Source: Bariatricus massiliensis (GTDB lineage: Bacteria; Bacillota; Clostridia; Lachnospirales; Lachnospiraceae). From it: a DNA stretch of 64,000 bases. The notes under the pieces were generated by a model. It had not been told where the DNA came from. It saw only the letters and a list, made by a program, of their open reading frames with translations, and made no database searches. How positions within the stretch are numbered: the stretch's first letter is position 1; the number at the start of each line of letters is the position of its first letter. Below, in pieces: positions 43,033-52,154 of the stretch. A program made the translations under genes and the position numbers. The stretch lies in NCBI RefSeq assembly GCF_900086725.1, contig NZ_LT574837.1, positions 188,501 through 252,500 on the forward strand. The letters are read 5' to 3'.

Positions 43033-43953
43033 TTATCCAAGCGGACGAAGTGAAAGCGTTTTCCTGCCCAGCATTTCATACCCCAGTGCGTTCGCATTCG
43101 GAGATTCAACAAAGTCTGCCTTTGCTACCAAAGGCGAGCTCATCAGGAAATGTTTTAAAAGAATACTTCCCCCGCCGATAAAAACTGCAGGATTGGAACG
43201 CAGATCCACTTGCAATTCTCTAAGCTGATTCAGAATATCCTGTGCATGTAACTTCGTTGCTTCACAAATTGTCTCTTTGACATCCTCCGGCAGAATGGTA
43301 TTCTCGGACTGGAGAACTGCACTAATATGCTCATCTTCGATACGCATATCATGAAGTGCACCAACTTTTCGTATGATTTCGTTGTTCATAGTAATAATGC
43401 CAGTTTCCAGACTTCGGCAAAACTGCAGATCTGGTTTTCCATTCTTCAAGAGCAGCACATCTGTGGTATAGCCGCCAATGTCAACGACAAACATACGAAC
43501 AGTATGGACAACCAAACTACTCTGGGGAATAACAGCGGCATATGCCTGCGGGAACACCATGACACGGTCTATCTTAATACTGTATGGCTTATCACCATAA
43601 ACAAATTTGATAATTCCATCTCTTTTGAAATAACGAGCGAATTTATCTTTTAAAACCCCAAAATGCTCCGGCGGCAGACCAACAGCCAGCTGAATCTGCT
43701 CTACCGGCGTATATTGCCCTCTGTTCTCCAGTTCTTTGGCGATTGCGAATAATGTCAGGATGAAATAACGGTCATCCTGTGTTTTGTCTCTCATATAACT
43801 TAGGCGGCGTCCGCTCAGGGTCCAGTATTTTCCTCCATACTCCAGAATCTCATCCGTCATAGGCGGCTTAACCGTATGCTCTGAAAGCCCTGAAATAAAA
43901 GAGTGGTTTGTGGTCTTTATGGCGTAATTGCCATGGTCGATTGCGATTAACAT
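43033..43953 (-). CDS. parM: ParM/StbA-type actin-like ATPase
   Basis: 306 residues, plasmid-segregation actin family. Phosphate 1 motif IAIDHGNYAIKT at the N-terminus, phosphate 2 motif FVVDIGGYTTDVLLL near 160, and the adenosine motif AVFIGGGSILL near 265. ATG 43953 follows GCAGGAGG; the ATG at 43992 lacks a site. Together with the ParR-like gene it suggests the element has a replicating or actively segregated circular stage. Confidence 0.88.
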   Translation of the reverse strand: MLIAIDHGNYAIKTTNHSFISGLSEHTVKPPMTDEILEYGGKYWTLSGRRLSYMRDKTQDDRYFILTLFAIAKELENRGQYTPVEQIQLAVGLPPEHFGVLKDKFARYFKRDGIIKFVYGDKPYSIKIDRVMVFPQAYAAVIPQSSLVVHTVRMFVVDIGGYTTDVLLLKNGKPDLQFCRSLETGIITMNNEIIRKVGALHDMRIEDEHISAVLQSENTILPEDVKETICEATKLHAQDILNQLRELQVDLRSNPAVFIGGGSILLKHFLMSSPLVAKADFVESPNANALGYEMLGRKTLSLRPLG

Positions 43954-44052
43954 ATGTATACCTCCTGCAAAGTTTATTCTTATACTTATCATTACACGAT
44001 TTGCTATGCGTATTTACAACTTTTATACGCATTTGATTAAAAAAAGCACACG

Positions 44053-44080
44053 AAAAAGGGTGAAGCATTTTGCTCCACCC
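44053..44080 (-). terminator. Intrinsic terminator behind the primase gene
   Basis: Stem GGGTGGAGCA / TGCTTCACCC (minus strand, one G-U pair), then TTTTT, seven bases past the primase stop. Confidence 0.82.
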
Positions 44081-44086
44081 CAGTTC

Positions 44087-45145
44087 TTAACGTTTCTTTT
44101 GAAAACAATATTCCCAGATGTAGTCATCCAGCCCTTTATAGCGTGGATCCCACAGGTAAGTACCAAACCGGAATCCCATAATATCAAGAAGGCTGAGAAG
44201 ATTGTTATAACCGTTTTGCACATGGCTGTTCGTTGCAAAATCCATATCAAAAGCGGTCTTAATCTCTACTACCCCTTCTGCACGCAAATCACTGAGCGTC
44301 CTCTCCAGCTGCGTCAGGGAATTAACACCAGGAACCGCCAGCACCGTCAAACCAGTCAGTGCATGTATGATATCGGCCTTCATTGGTCCCTCTGTCAGTA
44401 CCAACATAGATCTAACCGGGCCTGCAAGATGCGTCCATCCTTCGGCAGGGCAACCATCCGGCCGCTCTGTACTGGATACCCAGCGAAATTTTCTCTTTTT
44501 TACTTTATCTCTGCGTATCTGGAGTCCCTGAATCCTTCCTAACCGGTCTCTCATTGGGATTAAGATACCGCGTTCTTCATGGATGAAAGTCCATGTGCTA
44601 TTTTCATTCCTATAAAAACCAGGAACCCCAGCTAAGTACATCCCTTCAGACTGAAGTTTGCTGGCAATCGCTGTCATACCGACCACAGGTGTTGTCCTGT
44701 ATTCAAGCCGGAGGATGTCATCTTCTGACAGCCCTCTGCCAAGCAAATTTTCTTTATGATCTGCTGCCAGTGCCAGTTTGCTAAGAAGCGCACTGTATGT
44801 GGCGTGACGGGTATCAACATCCGTTATTGGACATTCCGGTTTTGCCTGCGGCTGTATCCTCTTTTTAGGTTTTGGCCGGTTATCAGGCATTCCCAGTTTC
44901 TCCACCAAAGCCTTTCGCACTTTGTCACGCGGAATCCCGGTATATAAGGAATATAAATCAAATATACCACCAGATATTCCGCACCGCGGGCAGCGATACA
45001 CTTCTTTTTTCAAATTGATGTTCAAGTGTTTTTTTCGAGGATTTTCATCGCAACAAGGACACTGAACATAATAGGAACTTTTTCCAGACGGCGGCATCGG
45101 TATTCCAAGCAGTGAGATTACATCCCACATATGATATATCTCCAT
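44087..45145 (-). CDS. CHC2 zinc-finger DNA primase-like protein
   Basis: 352 residues. Zinc finger C-x2-C...C-x2-C in YVQCPCCDENPRKKHLNI and YRCPRCGISGGIFDLYS (CHC2 type), linker, then a Toprim-like domain (MLVLTEGPMKADIIHALTG, VLAVPGVNSLTQLERTL) with late acidic residues in FDMDFATNSHV. Likely primes replication of the element's transferred strand. ATG 45145 lies after AAGGAGG. Confidence 0.85.
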   Translation of the reverse strand: MEIYHMWDVISLLGIPMPPSGKSSYYVQCPCCDENPRKKHLNINLKKEVYRCPRCGISGGIFDLYSLYTGIPRDKVRKALVEKLGMPDNRPKPKKRIQPQAKPECPITDVDTRHATYSALLSKLALAADHKENLLGRGLSEDDILRLEYRTTPVVGMTAIASKLQSEGMYLAGVPGFYRNENSTWTFIHEERGILIPMRDRLGRIQGLQIRRDKVKKRKFRWVSSTERPDGCPAEGWTHLAGPVRSMLVLTEGPMKADIIHALTGLTVLAVPGVNSLTQLERTLSDLRAEGVVEIKTAFDMDFATNSHVQNGYNNLLSLLDIMGFRFGTYLWDPRYKGLDDYIWEYCFQKKR

Positions 45146-45159
45146 ACTGCCTCCTTTCT

Positions 45160-45186
45160 GGGGGACGACCAAAAAAGCCGTCCCCC
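45160..45186 (-). other. GGGGGACG hairpin between two element genes
   Basis: GGGGGACG and CGTCCCCC arms around a T-rich loop. No T-tract follows on the minus strand, so it looks like a processing or pausing structure more than a terminator. Confidence 0.45.
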
Positions 45187-45201
45187 TTATTTTTAAACCC
45201 G

Positions 45202-45960
45202 TTACGCCGTCGCCTGTTGCATTGCATACTCACAAATCATCCGGGCAGCTTCTTTAATTTCCTCACCACCGGTGAATTTCGTTGCCACCCACTTGATTGC
45301 GCCAGGATCCAACGCTAATACCTCTCCAAGCGTTTTTCCATTGAATTTTGAGATTGGGCAAGGCACACTCATTGCCTGCGCCATCTTTTCTTCCGGAGTC
45401 AGCTCCTTTTGCACCGATTCGTTTACAGTATACTCCTCTTGCGCCGGTTCCAATTTTTGTTCTGATGTTTCTTGTTTCTTTGCAGCTTCTGTTTGAGGCT
45501 GAGCAGCAGTGATTCCCAACTCATCCACTGCAGCAGACTCAAAATCTTCACCTGCCATAGAAAACTGAAGACCAAAACCTGCGTTTCTAAGAGCAATTCC
45601 GACAGCAGCTGTCTGTGCCCATTCCCGTGGGGAAACAGAAGGTTTCTCCTCACAGTATCCTCTGGAGGCCGTTGCCTCTGCCAGATAGCAGTCAGCAGCA
45701 TCCTTATAGTTCGGATACACGCGAGCTGTTGCTACGAAACAATCCTTTGCAGAATTCACCTGTACAGCAATTCGTCCTTCCGGATATTTCAAGCGAAACC
45801 ACGCCATCTGTATCATTACCGGAAGGCGCTTACGCACCTCTCCAGTTCCCAAATCCGTATAATCCACAGCAAACGGCGTCGGATCAAATCCATCCACCTT
45901 ATGTATGGTTTCGATTTTGGCGAGCATTGCCGCCTTCTCATTCGAGTTATTCTGACTCAT
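45202..45960 (-). CDS. Conserved element protein of unknown function
   Basis: 252 residues from ATG 45960 (AAGGAGG eight bases before). N-terminal 130 residues (VDGFDPTPFAVDYTDLGTGE, WFRLKYPEGRIAVQVNSA, REWAQTAAVGIALRNAGFGL) resemble proteins that accompany recombination genes in clostridial elements. A Gln/Glu-rich linker leads to a C-terminal segment (CPISKFNGKTLGEVLALDPG, IKWVATKFTGGEEIKEAA) like the exonuclease-associated PD-rich domain of putative DNA-processing proteins. Not confidently assigned. Confidence 0.6.
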   Translation of the reverse strand: MSQNNSNEKAAMLAKIETIHKVDGFDPTPFAVDYTDLGTGEVRKRLPVMIQMAWFRLKYPEGRIAVQVNSAKDCFVATARVYPNYKDAADCYLAEATASRGYCEEKPSVSPREWAQTAAVGIALRNAGFGLQFSMAGEDFESAAVDELGITAAQPQTEAAKKQETSEQKLEPAQEEYTVNESVQKELTPEEKMAQAMSVPCPISKFNGKTLGEVLALDPGAIKWVATKFTGGEEIKEAARMICEYAMQQATA

Positions 45961-45973
45961 AATCATAGCCTCC

Positions 45974-46417
45974 TTATAAATTGATATATGTGTTCCGATA
46001 CTGCATCCAAACTGGCAAAATCGTATGAACATATTGACTGATACTTGTTTTGTACTGCTCCTGTGTCCCTGCCTTAAAACTGGAAAACCGCTTTCTGCCC
46101 TCCTGCACAACATGCTCAAAAGAGTTAAGTGCTGTTTCACGACGTTTCTGACCCTCTGCATCGGCTTTCAATCCGAATCGTCTTTCAGTTAAGGTGAAAC
46201 GTACATACGCATCTACCATTTGAAAGTGATAGCCCATGACCTTTGTATCCATAGTAATTGGTGCGGACTTACAAAACGATTGAAATGTCTCCAAGACACA
46301 AATGCGGTAATTCAACTCCTGCATAATCAACAGGTCTTCCGGCGGAAGACTATTCTCAGCAATCTGTGACCTGATAGTATTCTGTTTCTCAAGATATTGA
46401 TCTAAAATTGTAGCCAT
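45974..46417 (-). CDS. Unknown helical protein
   Basis: 147 residues, mostly alpha-helical, no recognised motif. It begins MATILDQYLEKQNTIRSQIA and ends WMQYRNTYINL. ATG 46417 follows AGGAGC. It lies between the helicase gene and the gene at 45202 in one operon, suggesting a DNA-processing accessory role. Confidence 0.6.
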   Translation of the reverse strand: MATILDQYLEKQNTIRSQIAENSLPPEDLLIMQELNYRICVLETFQSFCKSAPITMDTKVMGYHFQMVDAYVRFTLTERRFGLKADAEGQKRRETALNSFEHVVQEGRKRFSSFKAGTQEQYKTSISQYVHTILPVWMQYRNTYINL

Positions 46418-46431
46418 AGCTGCTCCTTTCT

Positions 46432-48603
46432 TCAAGTAAGCTCCTGCAACCGCTTAGCGAGGCAGGTGCCGCGTTTTTCTGTGTCAGTTTTTCTAATGGA
46501 AATGCAGAGTGCCTTTTTCTCCCCAACAATAGCCACACGCTCTTTTCCACGTGTAATTGCCGTATAAACGAGCGGCCTTGTCAGCATGATGGAGTGTGCG
46601 CACTGAAGGTTGATGATAACAGACTGGTATTCTGATCCCTGTGATTTATGGATGGTAGAGGCATAACCTAAATTCAGCATTTCCAGTTCACTGGAATCAT
46701 ACTCTTTTACACGCCCATCACCAAAGTCCACATGAACCGTAGTTTCATCACCGGTACGGATAATTTTTCTGATATACCCAATATCTCCGTTGTTGACATC
46801 ATCATGGTTTTTGATCTGCATGACTTTGTCCCCGCACCGGAATTTTCGGTTTCCAAAAACAACTTCCGCTTTCTGCGCATCTGGCGGATTTACCTTCTCA
46901 CGCAGCCGTTCATTTAACGCATTGACTCCGGTTTCCGTCTTTTGTCGGTATGGCGTAAGCAAAGCCACATTATCAACACCGTACTTTTCAGTTTCCTGCA
47001 GATATAGATCTACAATGAGTTCGGCAGAATCAGCGAGCCTGGGAGAATTGATAAACCGAAAATCGCTCCCATACTCCAGACCCACATTCCCATGGCGTAT
47101 CAGCTTGGCGTTTGCCGCTATACGGCTTCCCGCATTCTGACGGAACACCTTGTCCAATCGCACGACCGGGATGCACCCGCTGGCAATCATCTCGCTGAGC
47201 ACTGCGCCAGGCCCTACCGAGGGCAGTTGGTCCGCATCTCCAATCAGCACCATCTGGGCACCATATTTCGCTGCTTTAAACAGGTATTCAGCTAAATAAA
47301 TATCCAGCATGGAAACCTCATCTACCACAATCAAATCTGCAGTAAGTGCGTCAGGGGCATCGTAGTCTCCATCCTCATCTGCCATCAGGCCGAGAGCCTT
47401 ATGGACGGTTGAAGCCACAACACCAGTTGCCTGCTCCATTCTCCTTGCTGCTCTTCCAGTAGGAGCACAGCAACAGATTTCATTTTTCGGATTACTTTTC
47501 TGGTAAATATCCAAAATTGCTCTCTGTATCAATGTCTTTCCGGTTCCGGGTCCTCCGGTGATAATGCAAAGCCCCTGTGTCAATGCTATTTTTACTGCTT
47601 CACGCTGCTCTGGTGCAAACTTCATTTTCAGCTTTTGCTCTTCCGCATCTATGGCAGCATCCAGATCTCCGTAATTGTGCATTTTCCAGTGCTTCATCTG
47701 TTGATGAATGGCATAGGCAAGCTGTTCTTCCACATATGCGGTTTTTGCCCTGTACACTTTGCCCTGATAAGACACCAACTGTCCGCTGAAAACCAGTCTG
47801 GCGGCACGGTTCGCCACCATATCTGCCGTCAGTGCAGGCGTATCCAGAGTTTTTAGACAGTTTTTTACAAATTCATGTTTCTCCTGGCACAGATGCCCTT
47901 TACCTTCCGCCTCTGACAGCGTATACAGGATTCCTTCATCCACGCGTTCTGTTGAAAGATGGTCAAACCCCATGCTCAGAGCAATATGGTCTGCCGTCTT
48001 AAAACCGATCCCGGCCATATCGCAGAGTTGGTAAGGATGTTTTTTGACAATATCCATCGTCTTATCCCCATACTCTTTATACAGGCGCACCGCTCGATTG
48101 GGCGTAATGCCGTGCGGTGACAAAAACGCCACCACATCCCGTGCACCACGATTGACCAGATAAGAATCACAAATTTTTTTCAGTTTTATCTCACTGATAC
48201 CTGGTATGGCAAGGAGCTTTTCCGGCTCTTTATCCAACACCTCCAGAGACTGTTGACCGAAAACTTCGTAAATTTTCTCCGCTATCTTGGAACCGATCCC
48301 TTTAATCTGCCCGGAAGAAAGGTATGCAATAATGCCTTCCTTCGTCGGTACTATCACTTCGTTATAGCTCTCTACTTCAAATTGAAGGCCAAATTTGGAA
48401 TTTTTACTCCAATGTCCACGCATGTCGTAACGCAGGCTGCTCGAAACAGGCAGGCAATATCCTACTGCTTTCACTTGCGTAATCAGATTACCTGTGCTAT
48501 CTTTAATCGTTTCGCATGGGTGGTAGAGCGCAATCATATAACCACTATCATCAACAGTCGCAATGCTTGGCGGATATATGAGTTTTTCAAATTCACATAA
48601 CAA
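46432..48603 (-). CDS. RecD2/TraA-type superfamily 1 DNA helicase
   Basis: 723-residue 5'-3' helicase. N-terminal RecD2-type region with helix-hairpin-helix segments (IKGIGSKIAEKIYEVFG, LLAIPGISEIKLKKI, LCDMAGIGFKTADHIA), then motor domains: Walker A ITGGPGTGKTLIQRAIL near 350, Walker B LIVVDEVSMLDIYLAE, motif III MVLIGDADQLPSVGPG, and late motifs YASTIHKSQGSEYQSVII and LVYTAITRGKERVAIVG. The start is a TTG at 48603, eight bases after AGGAG; no ATG fits. Probably unwinds element DNA in recombination or transfer. Confidence 0.92.
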   Translation of the reverse strand: MLCEFEKLIYPPSIATVDDSGYMIALYHPCETIKDSTGNLITQVKAVGYCLPVSSSLRYDMRGHWSKNSKFGLQFEVESYNEVIVPTKEGIIAYLSSGQIKGIGSKIAEKIYEVFGQQSLEVLDKEPEKLLAIPGISEIKLKKICDSYLVNRGARDVVAFLSPHGITPNRAVRLYKEYGDKTMDIVKKHPYQLCDMAGIGFKTADHIALSMGFDHLSTERVDEGILYTLSEAEGKGHLCQEKHEFVKNCLKTLDTPALTADMVANRAARLVFSGQLVSYQGKVYRAKTAYVEEQLAYAIHQQMKHWKMHNYGDLDAAIDAEEQKLKMKFAPEQREAVKIALTQGLCIITGGPGTGKTLIQRAILDIYQKSNPKNEICCCAPTGRAARRMEQATGVVASTVHKALGLMADEDGDYDAPDALTADLIVVDEVSMLDIYLAEYLFKAAKYGAQMVLIGDADQLPSVGPGAVLSEMIASGCIPVVRLDKVFRQNAGSRIAANAKLIRHGNVGLEYGSDFRFINSPRLADSAELIVDLYLQETEKYGVDNVALLTPYRQKTETGVNALNERLREKVNPPDAQKAEVVFGNRKFRCGDKVMQIKNHDDVNNGDIGYIRKIIRTGDETTVHVDFGDGRVKEYDSSELEMLNLGYASTIHKSQGSEYQSVIINLQCAHSIMLTRPLVYTAITRGKERVAIVGEKKALCISIRKTDTEKRGTCLAKRLQELT

Positions 48604-48638
48604 AATTTTTACTCCTTTCTGAGTCGTGTTTTAAATAC

Positions 48639-48682
48639 AAAAAACTCCCGAATCGTATTCAAAAATTCAATGGGAGTTTTTT
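48639..48682 (-). terminator. Intrinsic terminator behind the DUF4406-like gene
   Basis: AAAACTCCC / GGGAGTTTT stem, followed by a T-run on the minus strand and preceded by A-run on the + strand. Confidence 0.78.
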
Positions 48683-48709
48683 ATATAGCTGCAGTCAGTT
48701 GTTTTTTCA

Positions 48710-49231
48710 TCAGAATATCCCCGCCTTTTCAAGATATGCCATGGGAGAAGAACAACCCATCAGAACATTTTCTCGATCAAGATGGACGCTGTGTTTATCA
48801 TAGCCCTGCTTTGTCAAATTTTTCTGCACTTCCAGATATATGCTTTCCTCAAAGGTCATCATAGGCATCTTGAGGTATGCCGCATGAGCAATTTCCCCAC
48901 TCATCCCACTGCTGATCCGATTCCCGCATATAAGCAAAACATCACTTTCTTCCAACAGCTCCAATCCAAATTGAAGGGCGATGGATCTGTCCGCCGGCAC
49001 TTTGTCGCATAAAAGCATCGGAAGATACGCATGAGGCGCACTTGCATTCATACCCATTTTTTTCATGGCATAATACATATATGCTCTTGCTATTTTTATA
49101 TTTTCTACCATCTCCTCATCCGTAACTGCGCTAAGAGGCGAGCAGATATACGCCCGTTTTTTACACCTGTCGTTTTTCAGAAACTGATAAAGCAATTCCT
49201 GTTCCCAATAATCATGATAAATATTTTCCAT
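48710..49231 (-). CDS. DUF4406/nucleoside deoxyribosyltransferase-like protein
   Basis: 173 residues. KRAYICSPLSAVTDEEMVEN, IKIARAYMYYAMKKMGMNAS, APHAYLPMLLCD, then LEESDVLLICGNRISSGMSG and EIAHAAYLKMPMMTF: the fold pattern of the nucleoside 2-deoxyribosyltransferase superfamily as seen in DUF4406 proteins of phages and mobile elements. Substrate unknown; anti-defence or nucleotide-salvage roles are possible. Confidence 0.78.
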   Translation of the reverse strand: MENIYHDYWEQELLYQFLKNDRCKKRAYICSPLSAVTDEEMVENIKIARAYMYYAMKKMGMNASAPHAYLPMLLCDKVPADRSIALQFGLELLEESDVLLICGNRISSGMSGEIAHAAYLKMPMMTFEESIYLEVQKNLTKQGYDKHSVHLDRENVLMGCSSPMAYLEKAGIF

Positions 49232-49244
49232 TATAGTCTCCTTC

Positions 49245-50282
49245 CTAAATTGGCTGGACCGACACCTTTACCTTGCGGCTTTCCGAGGCTTTCAGAACAT
49301 CGGTATAGATTGCCGGGTATTTTTCCTTTAAGGCTTTGGAATCGGGCCTGCGAGTTGTTTTGGTTACAAAATCAATCAGAAGCTTATCGCTGCTCGTCTC
49401 TAAGACGCCATGCTCATGCTCCTTCATGACTTCGGCAATTCGCACGCTATGTGCTTCAATCTCCTTTTCATATGTTTTGATTTCTTTATTGCATTCAGAG
49501 ATTTTTCCCTGAAGCATTGCGATTCTGCGCAAAGGCGATTCGTACTTACGTGAAAACTCTATTGTCGGAAGCCCGGCCTGACTCGTACCATAAATCCTTG
49601 CCAGTGACTCCAAAGCAAGTTTTGGGGCAACATCCGCCATGGTCGGCGGTTTGTCATTTTCCAAGCTCCAGATCCATTCGTCCAAACGTTCAAAAATCAT
49701 ATCCTCTTTCGCCTTATCACGAATAATCTCTGGCATTGCCAGATCATTGTCCGGATTGTTTCCCCAAACTACGGAAAAGGCGCCGATATTTACATCCGCT
49801 ACTGCAAGATAAAACCTCAGCTGCAGTTCATAGTAGAGCGGAATTGCTCCATCTGCCCATTCAGCCGCTTTGTGATACGTGCAGCTTTTACACTCCAAAA
49901 TTCCCGGCTCGCTATCGGATGCCCGTATAAAGCGCCGGTCAAAATTGGCGAGAGCGTAAGGATGATCTGCGTGCTGATACAGATTAGTATCTTCAATAAC
50001 GGTGTTGCCTGTCTTTGCACCATACCAATAGGCAGCAATCGGCTCTAAAAGATGCCCCATCTGCAATTGGTTGGCATTGTTTTTTTTAGCAGGCTTCATT
50101 TGCCCTTTTTTGATTTTCCACAGCTCCAGTGGAGTCGTCCATGGTGATACGCCAAAAATGGCTGCTACATCACTTCCTCCCACAGTATAGGGAATATTTC
50201 CTTTCGGACCATGCATACGGCATTCCAGCCATCTGTCATTGGTCATACCGGCGGTGTCGCAAAGAATAATCGGTTTTGCCAT
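49245..50282 (-). CDS. YqaJ/lambda-type exonuclease
   Basis: 345 residues. VGGSDVAAIFGVSPWTTPLELW, MGHLLEPIAAYWYGAKTGN, ANFDRRFI...GILECKSCTYHK and YYELQLRFYLAV: the PD-(D/E)XK exonuclease core (D and E-x-K) of YqaJ family proteins. It processes double-strand ends for single-strand annealing. The C-terminal 90 residues are coiled-coil plus a basic tail. Its ATG overlaps the stop of the preceding gene, suggesting the two act together. Confidence 0.9.
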   Translation of the reverse strand: MAKPIILCDTAGMTNDRWLECRMHGPKGNIPYTVGGSDVAAIFGVSPWTTPLELWKIKKGQMKPAKKNNANQLQMGHLLEPIAAYWYGAKTGNTVIEDTNLYQHADHPYALANFDRRFIRASDSEPGILECKSCTYHKAAEWADGAIPLYYELQLRFYLAVADVNIGAFSVVWGNNPDNDLAMPEIIRDKAKEDMIFERLDEWIWSLENDKPPTMADVAPKLALESLARIYGTSQAGLPTIEFSRKYESPLRRIAMLQGKISECNKEIKTYEKEIEAHSVRIAEVMKEHEHGVLETSSDKLLIDFVTKTTRRPDSKALKEKYPAIYTDVLKASESRKVKVSVQPI

Positions 50283-51424
50283 CAGTAACTCACCGCCTTT
50301 GCAAGGTCATAATCGCTCCATCTGAGTGAGAGCGCACGGGCCATATTTTCTTCTATGACCAACATCTTGCTTTCCGGCGTGTTCTCCGTCCTCAAAATAA
50401 ACGGGATCTCCTGCATAGCAAGAAATACGTCGTGGGCTGTCGCCGGACCACCTCCGTATGCCATCTCGTACATAGCTATGGCCTCAACTGCAGCCTTTTT
50501 TGGCAGACTCAGTTTTTTGCAAACCCTGGTCATTGCGTTTATCGGATAATCCAGATGAACCTCCAGCAGTTTTTGTAATTTGGCAATACTATCCCCAAAC
50601 TGGGCAAAGAGCTGATCCAACGCCGCATCAAAATCGGAAACCTTAGACTGATGCCTGTGGTCAACTGCAATACACCCCCCGATATGGATGGAGCGCTTTC
50701 CGCTCACCAAAAGAGCAGAGACCTTTGCCGAAGCCACACCGGTATCCGAACTCATAAAACGAACACCCGGAGTCAGTTTGGAGGCCATCGCTGATTTCCC
50801 TTGAGAATCCAGCAGCTTTGTATACACCTCCAGTAAATCCTCTTTCTGATCCGGCATCGTCCATGATGCGCTTACCATGGCATGATCGCAGTATCCAGAC
50901 TCGAATACATTTCCGTTGAATTGTGCATCCAACTTTCCCTTCAGTGCAACAAGAAGTTCATCGACTGGCAACACTGAATAATCAACCGCATCTCCAGAAT
51001 GAACTGCTGCCACCTTCTCATCACGAATGAGAAGAAGCGCTTCTGACGAATAAAGTTCCATGCAGGCATTTAATACCTCTGCCAGAGCCTCACGACTGAG
51101 CTTAGGCAGCGCTGTGCCTCCGATTTTTGCCCGGTCAAGCAGACTTTTGTAGGCCGTCATACGTATCGGGAAAAGTTCTCCATTAATACGCATGGCCAGA
51201 CCAAGATTTTCAACTGTGTCATCCACAGCATCCTGTGTGGTTCCTGCCGCAAAAGCTGATAGATTTGTACTCAGAACAGAACCTTTTCCCAACGGCTGAA
51301 TCTCAAGGTCGCTGACCTTAGCTTTCACCCAACGGCTGTTCATAGACTGTTCCTGGTGATAATCAAGCATTCTGCGATAGGAACTGAATGTGGTGTAAAA
51401 ACCATCCTGACATTGTTTTTGCAT
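50282..51424 (-). CDS. Unknown element protein coupled to the YqaJ exonuclease
   Basis: 380 residues from ATG 51424, after AGGAGC. Segments include LRWSDYDLAKAVSY at the end, VRFMSSDTGVASAKVSALLV and FDAALDQLFAQFGDSIAKL. It resembles phage/element proteins in the DUF932-like group only loosely. Coupling to a YqaJ exonuclease suggests the annealing partner (RecT/Bet role). It is the first gene after a promoter and two terminators, so its expression is under leader control. Confidence 0.6.
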   Translation of the reverse strand: MQKQCQDGFYTTFSSYRRMLDYHQEQSMNSRWVKAKVSDLEIQPLGKGSVLSTNLSAFAAGTTQDAVDDTVENLGLAMRINGELFPIRMTAYKSLLDRAKIGGTALPKLSREALAEVLNACMELYSSEALLLIRDEKVAAVHSGDAVDYSVLPVDELLVALKGKLDAQFNGNVFESGYCDHAMVSASWTMPDQKEDLLEVYTKLLDSQGKSAMASKLTPGVRFMSSDTGVASAKVSALLVSGKRSIHIGGCIAVDHRHQSKVSDFDAALDQLFAQFGDSIAKLQKLLEVHLDYPINAMTRVCKKLSLPKKAAVEAIAMYEMAYGGGPATAHDVFLAMQEIPFILRTENTPESKMLVIEENMARALSLRWSDYDLAKAVSY

Positions 51425-51473
51425 ATTACATGCTCCTTTCTTTTCTGGCGGGATTGCCGCCTTGATATATAAC

Positions 51474-51504
51474 AAAAGCCAGCAATCCAAAAAGACTGCT
51501 GGCT
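51474..51504 (-). terminator. Second terminator-like hairpin in the leader of 50282-51424
   Basis: GCCAGCAGTC and GATTGCTGGC pair around a T-rich loop and are followed by TTTTG on the minus strand, 50 bases before the start codon. Confidence 0.6.
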
Positions 51505-51533
51505 TATGCCCAAATATAAATTGGCCGGAAAAC

Positions 51534-51570
51534 AAAAAAGTGCCATCTGCAAAATTGCAAATGACACTTT
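51534..51570 (-). terminator. Leader terminator, copy 1 (AAAGTGTCA type)
   Basis: AAAGTGTCATTTGCAA pairs with TTGCAGATGGCACTTT, then TTTTT on the minus strand. Same design as the hairpin at 61568-61609. Confidence 0.75.
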
Positions 51571-51625
51571 GATAAACTCTGTTAAACTGTGTTCAGCCTT
51601 GGCTAAACTTGATACTGGTATAAAT

Positions 51626-51654
51626 ATTATAGCAGAATTTATCTCCATAGTCAA
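51626..51654 (-). promoter_or_regulatory. Promoter, copy 1, of the recombination operon
   Basis: TTGACT (51649-51654), 17-base spacer, TATAAT (51626-51631) on the minus strand, about 55 bases before the leader terminator. Closely matches the promoter at 61663-61691. Confidence 0.82.
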
Positions 51655-51712
51655 TCTATTTGAAAAAGAGCACGTAGTTGGCTATTATACTTCTACGTTA
51701 ATGTGCGCTGCT

Positions 51713-52039
51713 TTACTCGTATATAGTTTCTTTGAACCCGCCAACCAGAGTGAATAGTTCAATAAAAGTTTCATTAATATTCGCCATATAAATATTCTCA
51801 CTCAGAAATTTTACAACTGCAGGGTTGATTATTTCCATTACAAGGCGTTCTTGTTTGTTGATGAGAAAAAACTGTTGGGTATCGCCATTATAATAAAACC
51901 GCTGGTTTTCGCCTTCCCATCTGTCAAGCATATAATTAAACTTATCTATACTCATGTTTTTGCCCCAATCATATACCCAGCATTCTTTTCCATCTCTGAT
52001 AATCTTTTTATACGTTTCAGGATTATAATAAACAGACAT
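51713..52039 (-). CDS. Unknown small element protein
   Basis: 108 residues from ATG 52039 (AGGAGG eight bases before). Segments YYNPETYKKIIRDGKECWVY, FNYMLDRWEGENQRFYYNGD and LVMEIINPAVVKFLSENIY; no known domain seen. It lies between a hairpin and the promoter of the next unit. Confidence 0.55.
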   Translation of the reverse strand: MSVYYNPETYKKIIRDGKECWVYDWGKNMSIDKFNYMLDRWEGENQRFYYNGDTQQFFLINKQERLVMEIINPAVVKFLSENIYMANINETFIELFTLVGGFKETIYE

Positions 52040-52118
52040 ATTTTGCCTCCTATTCATATAATATATTTGCATTATAGCAAAAGAATCATCCTTTTTCTAT
52101 CTCTATTAAAGCAACTGA

Positions 52119-52143
52119 GGGATGCCTCCTAAAGACATCCCCC
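52119..52143 (-). other. GGGATG hairpin behind the methyltransferase gene
   Basis: GGGATG (52120-52125) and CATCCC (52137-52142) with extra pairs inside, 12 bases past the stop codon. No T-tract on the minus strand. Confidence 0.45.
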
Positions 52144-52154
52144 AGACCCAGATA

